Position numbers and translations under genes: made by a program. Below, in pieces: positions 56,908 through 64,000 of a stretch of DNA of 64,000 bases. Where the stretch lies: the NCBI RefSeq assembly GCF_047654785.1, contig NZ_JASGKQ010000002.1, forward strand, positions 310,001 through 374,000, given 5' to 3'. The stretch's first letter is position 1, and each line of letters starts with the position of its first letter. Under the pieces are notes generated by a model, which was not told where the DNA came from, did no database searches, and saw only the letters and a program-made list of their open reading frames with translations. Origin of the DNA: Pelomonas sp047654785 (GTDB lineage: Bacteria; Pseudomonadota; Gammaproteobacteria; Burkholderiales; Burkholderiaceae_C).

Positions 56908-57827
56908 GCGCTGCGGCGGCGGCAGCGGCGCTGCTGGCCGCCGTCGCGCTGCGCACACCCGCGCCGGCCGCGGCCGAGCCGCCGCCGGCGCAGGCGCAGG
57001 CTGCGCAACTGGCATGGCTGGCCCCGCCGTCCGCCGCCGCACGGCCGGCCAGCGCGGCGGCGCGCGCCGACCGTCCTGCCGAGGCCGCGTCGCTCGCCGC
57101 GCTGCTCGCCGCGCCGCCCCAGGCGCTGCGCGCGACGCTGCAGGCCGCGCTGCGGGCGCGGGCCGAGGGCGGCCGCCTCTATGCCCGGGCGCTGGCGCGC
57201 CGCTGCGCGGCCCTGGATGCGCTGCGCTCGTCGCCCGCGGCTGCCCCGGCGCTCGACCCCGGCGACCCCGCCGTGCAGCAGGCGCTGGCCTGGCGCGACG
57301 CCTGGGCCGCCGGCTGCGGCCAGCTGCTGGCGCCGGAGTGGCTGGCCCTGGCCAGCGTGCCGGCCGGCGAGTCCGGCCCCGCCGACCCGCTGCTGCGCCT
57401 GCTGGAGGCCGAGGCCACGCCCGAGCGCCTGGCCGCCGTGCTGGCGCGGCCCGACCCGCTGCTGCTGGATGAGATCGGCCCGGCGCTGCTCGGCGACGAC
57501 GTGCCGGACGCCGGCGGCGAGGACGGCGAGGCCGGGCGCCGGCTGCGCGCCGCCGCGTGGCGGCTGCTGCCCTGCGACTTCGGCCTGGCCTGCGACGCCA
57601 GCGACCCCGCCGTCTGGCTGGCCTGCCTGCAGGGCGAGGGCTGCCACGCCTCGCGCGCCGCGCTGGTGCTGGCCGGCGAGGCCGGCGGCGACCCCGCCCG
57701 CGCGGCCGCCATCACCGCGCTGCGCGAGCGCCTGCGCGACGCGATCCGCGCCGGCACGCTCGCCATGCCGAAACCGGTATCGGTCGGCCGGCAAATGTCA
57801 TTGGCCGCGCATGGGGCGGCTTCCTAG
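56904..57827 (+). CDS. Secreted Cys-containing hypothetical protein
   Basis: The predicted 307-residue protein is not recognised. The GTG at 56904 overlaps the endo-arabinanase stop (GTGA) and begins a hydrophobic, signal-like N-terminus (SAAAAAAALLAAVALRTPAPAAA). The mature part is Ala/Leu/Arg-rich and helical. It has six Cys: two near the middle and a cluster LPCDFGLACDASDPAVWLACLQGEGC. It could be an accessory factor of arabinan breakdown. Its last 20 codons overlap the promoter of the ABC operon. Confidence 0.62.
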   Translation: MSAAAAAAALLAAVALRTPAPAAAEPPPAQAQAAQLAWLAPPSAAARPASAAARADRPAEAASLAALLAAPPQALRATLQAALRARAEGGRLYARALARRCAALDALRSSPAAAPALDPGDPAVQQALAWRDAWAAGCGQLLAPEWLALASVPAGESGPADPLLRLLEAEATPERLAAVLARPDPLLLDEIGPALLGDDVPDAGGEDGEAGRRLRAAAWRLLPCDFGLACDASDPAVWLACLQGEGCHASRAALVLAGEAGGDPARAAAITALRERLRDAIRAGTLAMPKPVSVGRQMSLAAHGAAS

Positions 57828-57830
57828 GAT
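57771..57830 (+). promoter_or_regulatory. Arabinan-regulon promoter 5 (sugar ABC transporter)
   Basis: Half-sites AAACCGGTATCG (57771-57782) and AAATGTCATTGG (57793-57804), a 19-base gap, then CTAGGAT (57824-57830). The distal site lies in a palindrome CCGAAACCGGTATCGG. The element overlaps the end of the preceding hypothetical gene and drives the ABC transporter operon. Confidence 0.72.
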
Positions 57831-57863
57831 GCACGGCACACCATGAATCACGGAGACTCGACG

Positions 57864-58814
57864 ATGAAACTCGCCCGCCGTGCGCTGCTGGCCGCCGCGC
57901 TGACCCTGCCCGCCGTGGGCGCCCTGGCCGCGCCGCTGGTGATGGGCTTCTCGCAGGTCGGCGCCGAGAGCGAATGGCGCACCGCCAACACCGCCTCCAT
58001 CAAGGCCGCGGCCAAGGCGGCGGGCATCACGCTGAAGTTCGCCGACGCGCAGCAGAAGCAGGAGAACCAGGTCAAGGCGCTGCGCAGCTTCATCGCGCAG
58101 AAGGTGGACGTGATCGCGTTCTCGCCGGTGGTCGAGAGCGGCTGGGACACGGTGCTGAAGGAAGCGCAGAAGGCCCGCATCCCGGTCATCCTGACCGACC
58201 GGGCCGTCAAGGTCAGCGACCCGTCGCTGTACGCGACCTTCATCGGCTCCGATTTCGTCGAGGAAGGCCGCAAGGCGGCGCGCTGGCTGCTGGAGCGCGC
58301 GGCCAGGACGCCCAACGCCGCGCTGAACATCGTCGAGCTGCAGGGCACGGTGGGCTCGGCCCCGGCCATCGACCGCAAGAAGGGCTTCGAGGAGGTCATC
58401 CAGGCCAACCCCAGGCTGCAGATCATCCGCTCGCAGTCCGGCGAGTTCACGCGCGCCAAGGGCAAGGAGGTGATGGAGTCCTTCCTGAAGCAGCGCGACA
58501 AGAAGATCGACGTGCTCTACGCGCACAACGACGACATGGCGATCGGCGCGATCCAGGCCATCGAGGAGGCCGGGCTGAAGCCGGGTGTGGACATCGCCAT
58601 CATCTCCATCGACGGCGTGCGCGGCGCGTTCGAGGCGATGAAGGCGGGCAAGCTGAACGTCACCGTCGAATGCAACCCGCTGCTCGGGCCGCAGCTGATG
58701 GCGCTGGCCCGGGACGTGGTGGCGAAGAAGCCGGTGGCCCGGCGGGTCACGGTGGAGGAAGGGGTGTTCCCGGCCGAGGTGGCGGCGCGGGAGCTGCCGA
58801 AGCGCAAGTACTGA
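57864..58814 (+). CDS. ytfQ: Sugar ABC transporter substrate-binding protein (YtfQ-like)
   Basis: This 316-residue periplasmic binding protein of the ribose/galactofuranose group has a signal peptide (RRALLAAALTLPAVGALA). The mature sequence (VMGFSQVGAESEWRTANTASIKAAA) and HNDDMAIGAIQAIEEAGLKPG are characteristic of YtfQ. E. coli YtfQ binds galactofuranose; in this locus L-arabinofuranose is the likely ligand. CGGAG precedes the ATG. Confidence 0.92.
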   Translation: MKLARRALLAAALTLPAVGALAAPLVMGFSQVGAESEWRTANTASIKAAAKAAGITLKFADAQQKQENQVKALRSFIAQKVDVIAFSPVVESGWDTVLKEAQKARIPVILTDRAVKVSDPSLYATFIGSDFVEEGRKAARWLLERAARTPNAALNIVELQGTVGSAPAIDRKKGFEEVIQANPRLQIIRSQSGEFTRAKGKEVMESFLKQRDKKIDVLYAHNDDMAIGAIQAIEEAGLKPGVDIAIISIDGVRGAFEAMKAGKLNVTVECNPLLGPQLMALARDVVAKKPVARRVTVEEGVFPAEVAARELPKRKY

Positions 58815-58845
58815 CGGGCCCCGGCCCGACGACGGAACCGCGCGC

Positions 58846-60387
58846 ATGACCGCCGCCCCCGTGCTGGAGCTGTCCGGCATCCACAAAGGCTTTCCCGGCG
58901 TGAAGGCGCTCAGCGACGTGCGCCTGCGCCTCTACCCCGGCGAGGTGCATGCGCTGATGGGCCAGAACGGCGCCGGCAAGTCCACGCTGATCAAGGTGCT
59001 GACGGGCCTGTACACGCCCGACGCCGGCACCATCGCGCTCGACGGCCGGCCCATCGCGCCCCGGCGCACCGAGGACGCGCAGGCGCTGGGCATCCGCACC
59101 GTCTACCAGGAGGTCAACCTCTGCCCCAACCTCAGCGTGGCGGAGAACATCTGCGCCGGGCGCTTCCCGCGCAAGCCGTGGCTGGGCGGGGGCCGCATCG
59201 ACTGGCGGGCCGTCCACGCCGAGGCGCGCCGCGTGCTCGCGCAGATGGACCTGGACATCGATGTCGCCGCGCCGCTGTCGCGCTACTCGCTGTCCGTGCA
59301 GCAGATGGTGGCCATCGCCCGCGCGCTGCGCGTCTCGGCGCGCGTGCTCATCCTCGACGAGCCCACCTCCAGCCTCGACGACGCGGCCGTGCAGCGCCTG
59401 TTCGCGGTGCTGCGCCGCCTGCGCGGCCAGGGGCTGGCGATCCTGTTCGTCACCCATTTCCTGGACCAGACCTACGCGCTCGCCGACCGCATCACGGTCA
59501 TGCGCAACGGCGAGACCGAGGGCGAGTACCTGGCCGCCGATCTCGGCCGCCTGGCGCTCGTCAACAAGATGGTGGGCGCGCCGCCCGACCAGCAACCCGC
59601 CCGCCTGGACAGCCGCGCCCCGAAGACCGGCGCCCCTGTATTGAAGGCGCAGGGCCTTGGTCGGCGCGGCGCGCTGCACCCTCTCGACCTGGTGCTGCGG
59701 CGCGGCGAGGTGCTGGGCCTGGCGGGCCTGCTGGGCTCGGGCCGCACCGAGGCCGCGCGCCTGCTGTTCGGCGCCGACGCGGCGGACACGGGCCAGGTGG
59801 AAACGGCGGGCCGCGCCGGCCGCTGGCGCTCGCCGCGCGAGGCCATCGCCGCCGGCCTGGCCTTCTGCTCCGAGGACCGCAAGCACGAGGGCGCCATCCT
59901 CGACCTCTCCGTGCGCGACAACATCCTGCTCGCGCTGCAGGCCCGGGCCGGCCTGCGCCTGGTCATGAGCCGCGAGCGTCAGCAGGCGCTGGCCGACGAC
60001 TACATCCGCCGCCTGGGCATCAAGACCGCCAGCGCCGACACCCCCATCGGCCAGCTCTCCGGCGGCAACCAGCAGAAGGCGCTGCTGGCCCGCTGGCTGG
60101 CGACCGGGCCGGCCGTGCTCATCCTCGACGAGCCCACGCGCGGCATCGACGTGCGCGCCAAGGAAGACCTGATGGACCAGGTCCGCGCGCTGGCCCACCG
60201 CGAGGACGGCCAGGGCATGGCCATCGTCTTCATCTCCTCCGAACTGCCCGAGGTGCTGCACTGCAGCGACCGCGTCCTCGTGCTGCGCGACCGCCGCGCC
60301 GCCGGCACCTACCGCCGCGGCGAGCTGGACGAGCGCAGCGTGCTGGAGGTGATCGCCGCCGAGCCCGCCCTCCCCGCCGCCGCATGA
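58846..60387 (+). CDS. ytfR: Sugar ABC transporter ATP-binding protein (YtfR-like)
   Basis: The 513-residue ATPase has two nucleotide-binding domains, as in RbsA/XylG/YtfR. The first has Walker A GQNGAGKST and Walker B VLILDEPTSSLDD. The second has a degenerate Walker A region (GLLGSGRTE), signature LSGGNQQKALLARWL and Walker B VLILDEPTRGID. It powers import with the two permeases that follow. Its stop overlaps the next start as ATGA. Confidence 0.94.
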   Translation: MTAAPVLELSGIHKGFPGVKALSDVRLRLYPGEVHALMGQNGAGKSTLIKVLTGLYTPDAGTIALDGRPIAPRRTEDAQALGIRTVYQEVNLCPNLSVAENICAGRFPRKPWLGGGRIDWRAVHAEARRVLAQMDLDIDVAAPLSRYSLSVQQMVAIARALRVSARVLILDEPTSSLDDAAVQRLFAVLRRLRGQGLAILFVTHFLDQTYALADRITVMRNGETEGEYLAADLGRLALVNKMVGAPPDQQPARLDSRAPKTGAPVLKAQGLGRRGALHPLDLVLRRGEVLGLAGLLGSGRTEAARLLFGADAADTGQVETAGRAGRWRSPREAIAAGLAFCSEDRKHEGAILDLSVRDNILLALQARAGLRLVMSRERQQALADDYIRRLGIKTASADTPIGQLSGGNQQKALLARWLATGPAVLILDEPTRGIDVRAKEDLMDQVRALAHREDGQGMAIVFISSELPEVLHCSDRVLVLRDRRAAGTYRRGELDERSVLEVIAAEPALPAAA

Positions 60388-61397
60388 CCGCCCCCGCCGT
60401 GAGCCTGACCCCGCCCCCGTCCGACCCGGCGCGCCGCCGGCCCTGGCAGCACCCGCTGTTCCGCCCGCTGGCCGCGCTGGCGCTGCTGCTGGCGATCGCC
60501 GCGGCCAGCGTGCCGGGCTTCCTGCACCTGGAGATCAAGGACGGCCGGCTGTACGGCAACCTGGTCGACATCCTGCACCGCGCCGCGCCGCTGATGCTGG
60601 CGGCGCTGGGCATGACGCTGGTGATCGCCACGCGCGGCATCGACGTGTCGGTGGGCGCCGTCGTCGCCATCGCCGGCGCCGTGGCCTGCGGGCTGGCGGG
60701 CAGCCACGGCGTGGCCGTCGCTTTCGCGGCGGCGCTCGGCGCCGCGCTGCTGTGCGGCCTGTGGAACGGCCTGCTGGTCGCCGGCCTGGGCCTGCAGCCC
60801 ATCATCGCGACGCTGATCCTGATGGTCGCCGGCCGCGGCCTGGCGCAGCTGGTCACCGACGGCCAGATCCTCACCGTCTACGAGCCCGCCAGCTTCTTCT
60901 GGCTGGGCGCCGGCCACGTGCTGGGCCTGCCGGTGCCGCTCTACGTGGTGGCGCTGGTGGCCGGCCTCACCGCGCTGCTGATGACGCGCACCGCGCTGGG
61001 CCTGTTCATCCAGGCGGTGGGCATCAACCCGGTCGCCGCGCGGCTGGCCGGCGTGCGCACCGCCGCGGTCGCGTGCTTCGCCTACGTCTACTGCAGCCTG
61101 GGCGCGGGCCTCGCGGGGCTGCTGGTCGCGTCCAACATCAAGAGCGCCGACGCCAACAACGCCGGCCTGCTGCTGGAGCTGGACGCCATCCTGGCCGTCA
61201 CGCTGGGCGGCGGCCAGCTCAGCGGCGGCAAGTTCAGCCTGGCGGGCAGCCTGGTCGGCGCGCTGATCATCCAGACGCTGACCTCGGCCATCTACGCGCT
61301 GGGCGTGCCGCCGCAGGTCACCATGGTGGTCAAGGCGGTGGTGGTGTTCGCGGTGTGCATCTCGCAGTCTTCGTTCTGGTCGCGGAGGCCGGCATGA
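60384..61397 (+). CDS. ytfT: Sugar ABC transporter permease (YtfT-like)
   Basis: The 337-residue inner-membrane protein has about 8-10 TM helices and the RbsC/YtfT motif LGMTLVIATRGIDVSVGAVVAIAGAVA. ATGA overlaps on both sides couple it to ytfR and yjfF. It forms a heteromeric channel with YjfF. Confidence 0.93.
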   Translation: MTAPAVSLTPPPSDPARRRPWQHPLFRPLAALALLLAIAAASVPGFLHLEIKDGRLYGNLVDILHRAAPLMLAALGMTLVIATRGIDVSVGAVVAIAGAVACGLAGSHGVAVAFAAALGAALLCGLWNGLLVAGLGLQPIIATLILMVAGRGLAQLVTDGQILTVYEPASFFWLGAGHVLGLPVPLYVVALVAGLTALLMTRTALGLFIQAVGINPVAARLAGVRTAAVACFAYVYCSLGAGLAGLLVASNIKSADANNAGLLLELDAILAVTLGGGQLSGGKFSLAGSLVGALIIQTLTSAIYALGVPPQVTMVVKAVVVFAVCISQSSFWSRRPA

Positions 61398-62434
61398 GCG
61401 CCGCACGCCCGCCTGGCGAGGCAGCGCGCGGCGCGAAGGGGGCATCCATGAAGCGCCTGCTGGCCGCGCCGGCCTTCACCGCCTGGGTCAGCGTCGCGCT
61501 GATGGCGCTGCTGTTCGCAGCCGGCGCCGCGGGCTACACCGGCTTCGGCACCCCGCAGGTGCTGCTGAACCTGCTGATCGACAACGCCTTCCTGCTCGTC
61601 ATCGCGGTGGGCATGAGCTTCGTCATCCTGTCCGGCGGCATCGACCTGTCGGTGGGCTCGGTGCTGGCGCTCACCACCATGGTCGCGGCCTGGCTGCTGC
61701 AGGTGGCGCACTGGCCGGCCGGGCTGGTCATCGCCGTTGCGCTGCTGGGCGGCGCGGCCTTCGGCGCGCTGCAGGGCCTGGTCATCCACGTGTTCCGGCT
61801 GCAGGCCTTCATCGTCACGCTGGCCGGCATGTTCCTGGCGCGCGGGCTGTGCTTCCTGATCAGCGTGGACAGCATCACCATCGACGCGCCGCTGTTCGTC
61901 GCGCTGTCGCAGACGCAGATCCCGCTGCCGGGGCCCCTCGGCGACGCCTTCCTGTCGCCCGGCGCCGTCATCGCGCTGGCCGTGCTGGGCGCGGGCCTGT
62001 GGGTGGCGCACGGCACCGCCTTCGGCCGCACCGTCTACGCGCTGGGCGGCAGCGAGGCCTCGGCGCTGATGATGGGCCTGGCCGTCGGCCGCACCAAGGT
62101 GGCCGTCTACGCGCTCAGCGGCTTCTGCGCGGCGCTGGCCGGCCTGCTGTTCGCGTTCTACATGCTCAGCGGCTACGGCCAGCACGGCCAGGGCGTGGAG
62201 CTGGACGCGATCGCCGCCGTCGTCATCGGCGGCACCGTGCTGACGGGCGGCCAGGGCTATGTGGCCGGCGCGCTGTCGGGCGTGCTGGTGCTGGGACTGA
62301 TCCAGACGCTGATCGCCTTCGACGGCAGCCTGAGCTCCTGGTGGACCAAGATCGTCATCGGCGTGCTGCTGTTCGTGTTCTGCGCCGTGCAGCGGCTGCT
62401 GACGCATGCGCCCCGCCCCGCCTCGCAGCGCTGA
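61394..62434 (+). CDS. yjfF: Sugar ABC transporter permease (YjfF-like)
   Basis: The 346-residue inner-membrane permease has VGMSFVILSGGIDLSVGSVLALTTMV, the signature of the RbsC/YjfF group, and about 8-10 TM helices. The start overlaps the ytfT stop as ATGA; an in-frame ATG at 61448, before MKRLLAAPAF, could be used instead. The transporter has two different permeases, as in E. coli YtfT-YjfF. Confidence 0.92.
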   Translation: MSAARPPGEAARGAKGASMKRLLAAPAFTAWVSVALMALLFAAGAAGYTGFGTPQVLLNLLIDNAFLLVIAVGMSFVILSGGIDLSVGSVLALTTMVAAWLLQVAHWPAGLVIAVALLGGAAFGALQGLVIHVFRLQAFIVTLAGMFLARGLCFLISVDSITIDAPLFVALSQTQIPLPGPLGDAFLSPGAVIALAVLGAGLWVAHGTAFGRTVYALGGSEASALMMGLAVGRTKVAVYALSGFCAALAGLLFAFYMLSGYGQHGQGVELDAIAAVVIGGTVLTGGQGYVAGALSGVLVLGLIQTLIAFDGSLSSWWTKIVIGVLLFVFCAVQRLLTHAPRPASQR

Positions 62435-62474
62435 ACGGGCCCGGTTCCCGAATCACCGCGGAATGGAAGACACC

Positions 62475-63428
62475 ATGTTCAAGAAGCTCCTGCTGGCCGC
62501 CGCCGCGCTGGCCTGCGGCGCGGCCCAGGCCGCCAACCCGCTGTTCGCGCCGCTGTACACGGCCGACCCCGCCGTGCTGGTGGACGGCGGCCGGGTCTAT
62601 CTGTTCACCGGCCGCGACGAGGCCCCGCCCGGCGGCAAGGACTACGTGATGCACGAGTGGCGCGTGTTCTCCAGCTGCGACATGGCGACCTGGCAGGACC
62701 ACGGCGTGCCGCTGGCGGCCAAGGCCTTCGCCTGGGCCAAGGGCCGCGCGTGGGCGTCGGACGTGGTCAAGCGCCACGGCAAGTACTGGTTCTACGCGAC
62801 GGTCGAGCATGCGACGGTGCCGGGCTTCGCGGTCGGCGTGGCGGTGTCCGACTCGCCCACCGGCCCCTTCGTCGACGCGCGCGGCTCCGCGCTCGTCACC
62901 AACGACATGACCCGGCAGACCGACATCGCCTGGGACGACATCGACCCGGCCGTGTTCGTGGACGACGACGGCCAGGCCTACCTGTACTGGGGCAACACGG
63001 TGCTCAAGGTCGCCCGGCTGAAGGCCGACATGACGACGCTGGACGGCCCGATCACCGCGGTGCCGGTGCCCCACTTCGTCGAGGCGGCCTACCTGCACAA
63101 GCGCGGGGCCACCTACTACCTGAGCTACTCGCAGCACTGGCCGGAAGAGACGGCCTACATGACCGGCCCGTCGCCGCTGGGCCCGTGGACGCCGCAGGGC
63201 GTCGTCATGGCGCGCAACCTGAAGACCAAGACCATCCACCAGGCCTTCTTCGACTTCAACGGCAAGAGCTACGTGGCCTACCACAACGCCGAGCTGCCGG
63301 GCGGCGGCGAGCACCGGCGCTCGGTGGCCGTCGAGGAGTTCGCGTACCGGGCGGACGGCGGCATCCCGTTCATCCACCAGACCCAGGCCGGGCCGGCCGC
63401 CAACCCGGCGCCGGGCTGCCGGCGCTGA
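62475..63428 (+). CDS. GH43 family glycosidase, secreted
   Basis: The 317-residue exported five-bladed propeller enzyme has a signal peptide (KKLLLAAAALACGAAQA) and candidate catalytic residues D31 (TADPAVLV), D157 (DIDPAVFVD) and E203 (FVEAAYL). It resembles GH43 beta-xylosidase/alpha-L-arabinofuranosidase-type exo-enzymes. It closes the ABC transporter operon 40 bases after yjfF, so it should be co-regulated by promoter 5. Confidence 0.9.
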   Translation: MFKKLLLAAAALACGAAQAANPLFAPLYTADPAVLVDGGRVYLFTGRDEAPPGGKDYVMHEWRVFSSCDMATWQDHGVPLAAKAFAWAKGRAWASDVVKRHGKYWFYATVEHATVPGFAVGVAVSDSPTGPFVDARGSALVTNDMTRQTDIAWDDIDPAVFVDDDGQAYLYWGNTVLKVARLKADMTTLDGPITAVPVPHFVEAAYLHKRGATYYLSYSQHWPEETAYMTGPSPLGPWTPQGVVMARNLKTKTIHQAFFDFNGKSYVAYHNAELPGGGEHRRSVAVEEFAYRADGGIPFIHQTQAGPAANPAPGCRR

Positions 63429-63478
63429 GGGCCGTCCACGGCCGGCCGGTGGCGCCCGGGTGCCGCGACACTGCGGCC

Positions 63479-63784
63479 ATGCGGCACCTCATCTTCGACC
63501 TCAGCGACGGCTCCGACGGCATCCTCACGCTGGAGGCCATGGCCTCCACGCGCGAGGCCGCGCACGCGGCCGTGATGGCCGAGGTGGCGCAGCTGCTGGC
63601 CTGGGCGCACGCGGCGTTCGGCGGCCGGCAGGGGCCGGTGGAGGACGGCCACGCCTGGGATCACGAGCTGCTGGTGCAGCACGAGGCGGGCGGCTGGGTG
63701 ACGGTGACGCTGACGTTCAGCGCGTCGGCGGAGTTCGCGGAGGCGTTCCAGGCCGCCTTTGCCGACGGCGACGGCGGCGGCTGA
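63479..63784 (+). CDS. Hypothetical protein
   Basis: The product has 101 residues with no recognised family. It is mixed alpha/beta (MRHLIFDLSDGSDGILTLEAMAST...AVMAEVAQLLAWAH) with no signal peptide. The ATG at 63479 follows a CACTGCGGCC leader like those of several genes here. It may be independent of the arabinan operon. Confidence 0.68.
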   Translation: MRHLIFDLSDGSDGILTLEAMASTREAAHAAVMAEVAQLLAWAHAAFGGRQGPVEDGHAWDHELLVQHEAGGWVTVTLTFSASAEFAEAFQAAFADGDGGG

Positions 63785-63858
63785 CGGCGCGCTTCTTCAC
63801 CGCGCCCGCAGCCGGGGTTCCGTGCCGGCCGCTGCGGCAAGCTGCCACACTGCGCCCC

Positions 63859-64000
63859 ATGCAGTTCGACCAGGTCACCCCCATCTTGCGCAGCTTCGAT
63901 GCCGCCAAGGCGCGCGAGTTCTATGTGGACTTCCTCGGCTTCGCCATCGACTGGGAACACCGCTTCGCGCCGGACCTGCCGCTGTACATGCAGCTGTCGC
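63859..64000 (+). CDS. Glyoxalase superfamily protein (partial)
   Basis: Only the first 47 residues are in the window: MQFDQVTPILRSFDAAKAREFYVDFLGF, then AIDWEHRFAPDLPLYMQLS. This is the opening beta-alpha-beta unit of a vicinal-oxygen-chelate (glyoxalase/bleomycin-resistance-like) fold. The gene runs off the window end. Confidence 0.82.
   Translation, partial: MQFDQVTPILRSFDAAKAREFYVDFLGFAIDWEHRFAPDLPLYMQLS

Noticed and set aside
53413..57042. A 1209-codon open frame opposite the GH127 and GH43 genes
   Set aside because: The protein is repetitive His/Gln/Arg/Ala sequence typical of antisense GC-rich frames; the sense strand has clear catalytic motifs and start signals.
57767..57785. A LacI-type operator at the palindrome CCGAAACCGGTATCGG
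   Set aside because: The symmetry is good only at this one promoter. Across the five promoters the conserved signal is two direct half-sites at fixed spacing, which fits an AraC-type activator.

Overview
The window is about 64 kb of very GC-rich DNA, tightly packed with genes. The family mix points to a betaproteobacterium of the order Burkholderiales, most like the Roseateles/Mitsuaria/Pelomonas group: a PrkA-YeaH-SpoVR stress operon, yqjDEK-like genes, a DUF3597 protein, DUF2242 and DUF4410-like lipoproteins, a beta-class glutathione transferase and TonB-dependent carbohydrate uptake. The taxonomic placement is inferred from gene content and composition. No rRNA, tRNA or CRISPR array was recognised.

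Region 1 (1-6.2 kb) is the prkA-yeaH-spoVR operon. Its spoVR is split by a full-length 409-residue intein that carries a LAGLIDADG homing endonuclease and a helix-turn-helix insert, placed in the most conserved motif of the host protein. Region 2 (6.2-18.2 kb) holds housekeeping and accessory genes: a VapBC-type toxin-antitoxin pair, an FAD-linked oxidase, a cobalamin adenosyltransferase, yqjK/E/D-like envelope genes, a WYL regulator divergent from an HNH-like hypothetical, an acetyltransferase, MazG, an SGNH lipoprotein, an OmpW-like porin, DUF3597, queE, and a fusion of three 6-pyruvoyl-tetrahydropterin-synthase (PTPS) domains. Region 3 (18.2-26 kb) is a signalling and transport block. A membrane-tethered receiver protein is followed by a histidine kinase/sigma-54 regulator pair that diverges from a MacB-like ABC exporter operon. 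The gap between them carries two perfect palindromes and a -24/-12 promoter. Region 4 (26-42.6 kb) contains a POT peptide transporter, an SDR reductase gene flanked by two copies of a MITE-like repeat, a HigBA-type toxin-antitoxin pair, a Suv3-like helicase, sodC, gstA, gdhA, lipoproteins, a KefC-like antiporter, a PAS-GGDEF cyclase and an acyl-CoA dehydrogenase.

Region 5 (42.7-63.4 kb) is an L-arabinan / L-arabinose utilisation locus. It encodes a TonB-dependent receptor, four GH43 enzymes, GH51 and GH127/146 arabinofuranosidases, an IlvD/Edd sugar-acid dehydratase, an alpha-ketoglutaric-semialdehyde-type dehydrogenase and a YtfQRT/YjfF-type sugar ABC transporter. The layout suggests polymer uptake through the outer membrane, trimming to L-arabinose in the periplasm, ABC import, and non-phosphorylative oxidation towards 2-oxoglutarate. 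The arabinose dehydrogenase, the lactonase and the 2-keto-3-deoxy-arabinonate dehydratase are not in the window. Five transcription units of this locus share one promoter architecture: two direct-repeat half-sites 22-23 bp apart, then 19 bp, then CTAGSAT. This resembles promoters activated by AraC-family proteins, but no such regulator is encoded here. The window ends inside a glyoxalase-family gene.
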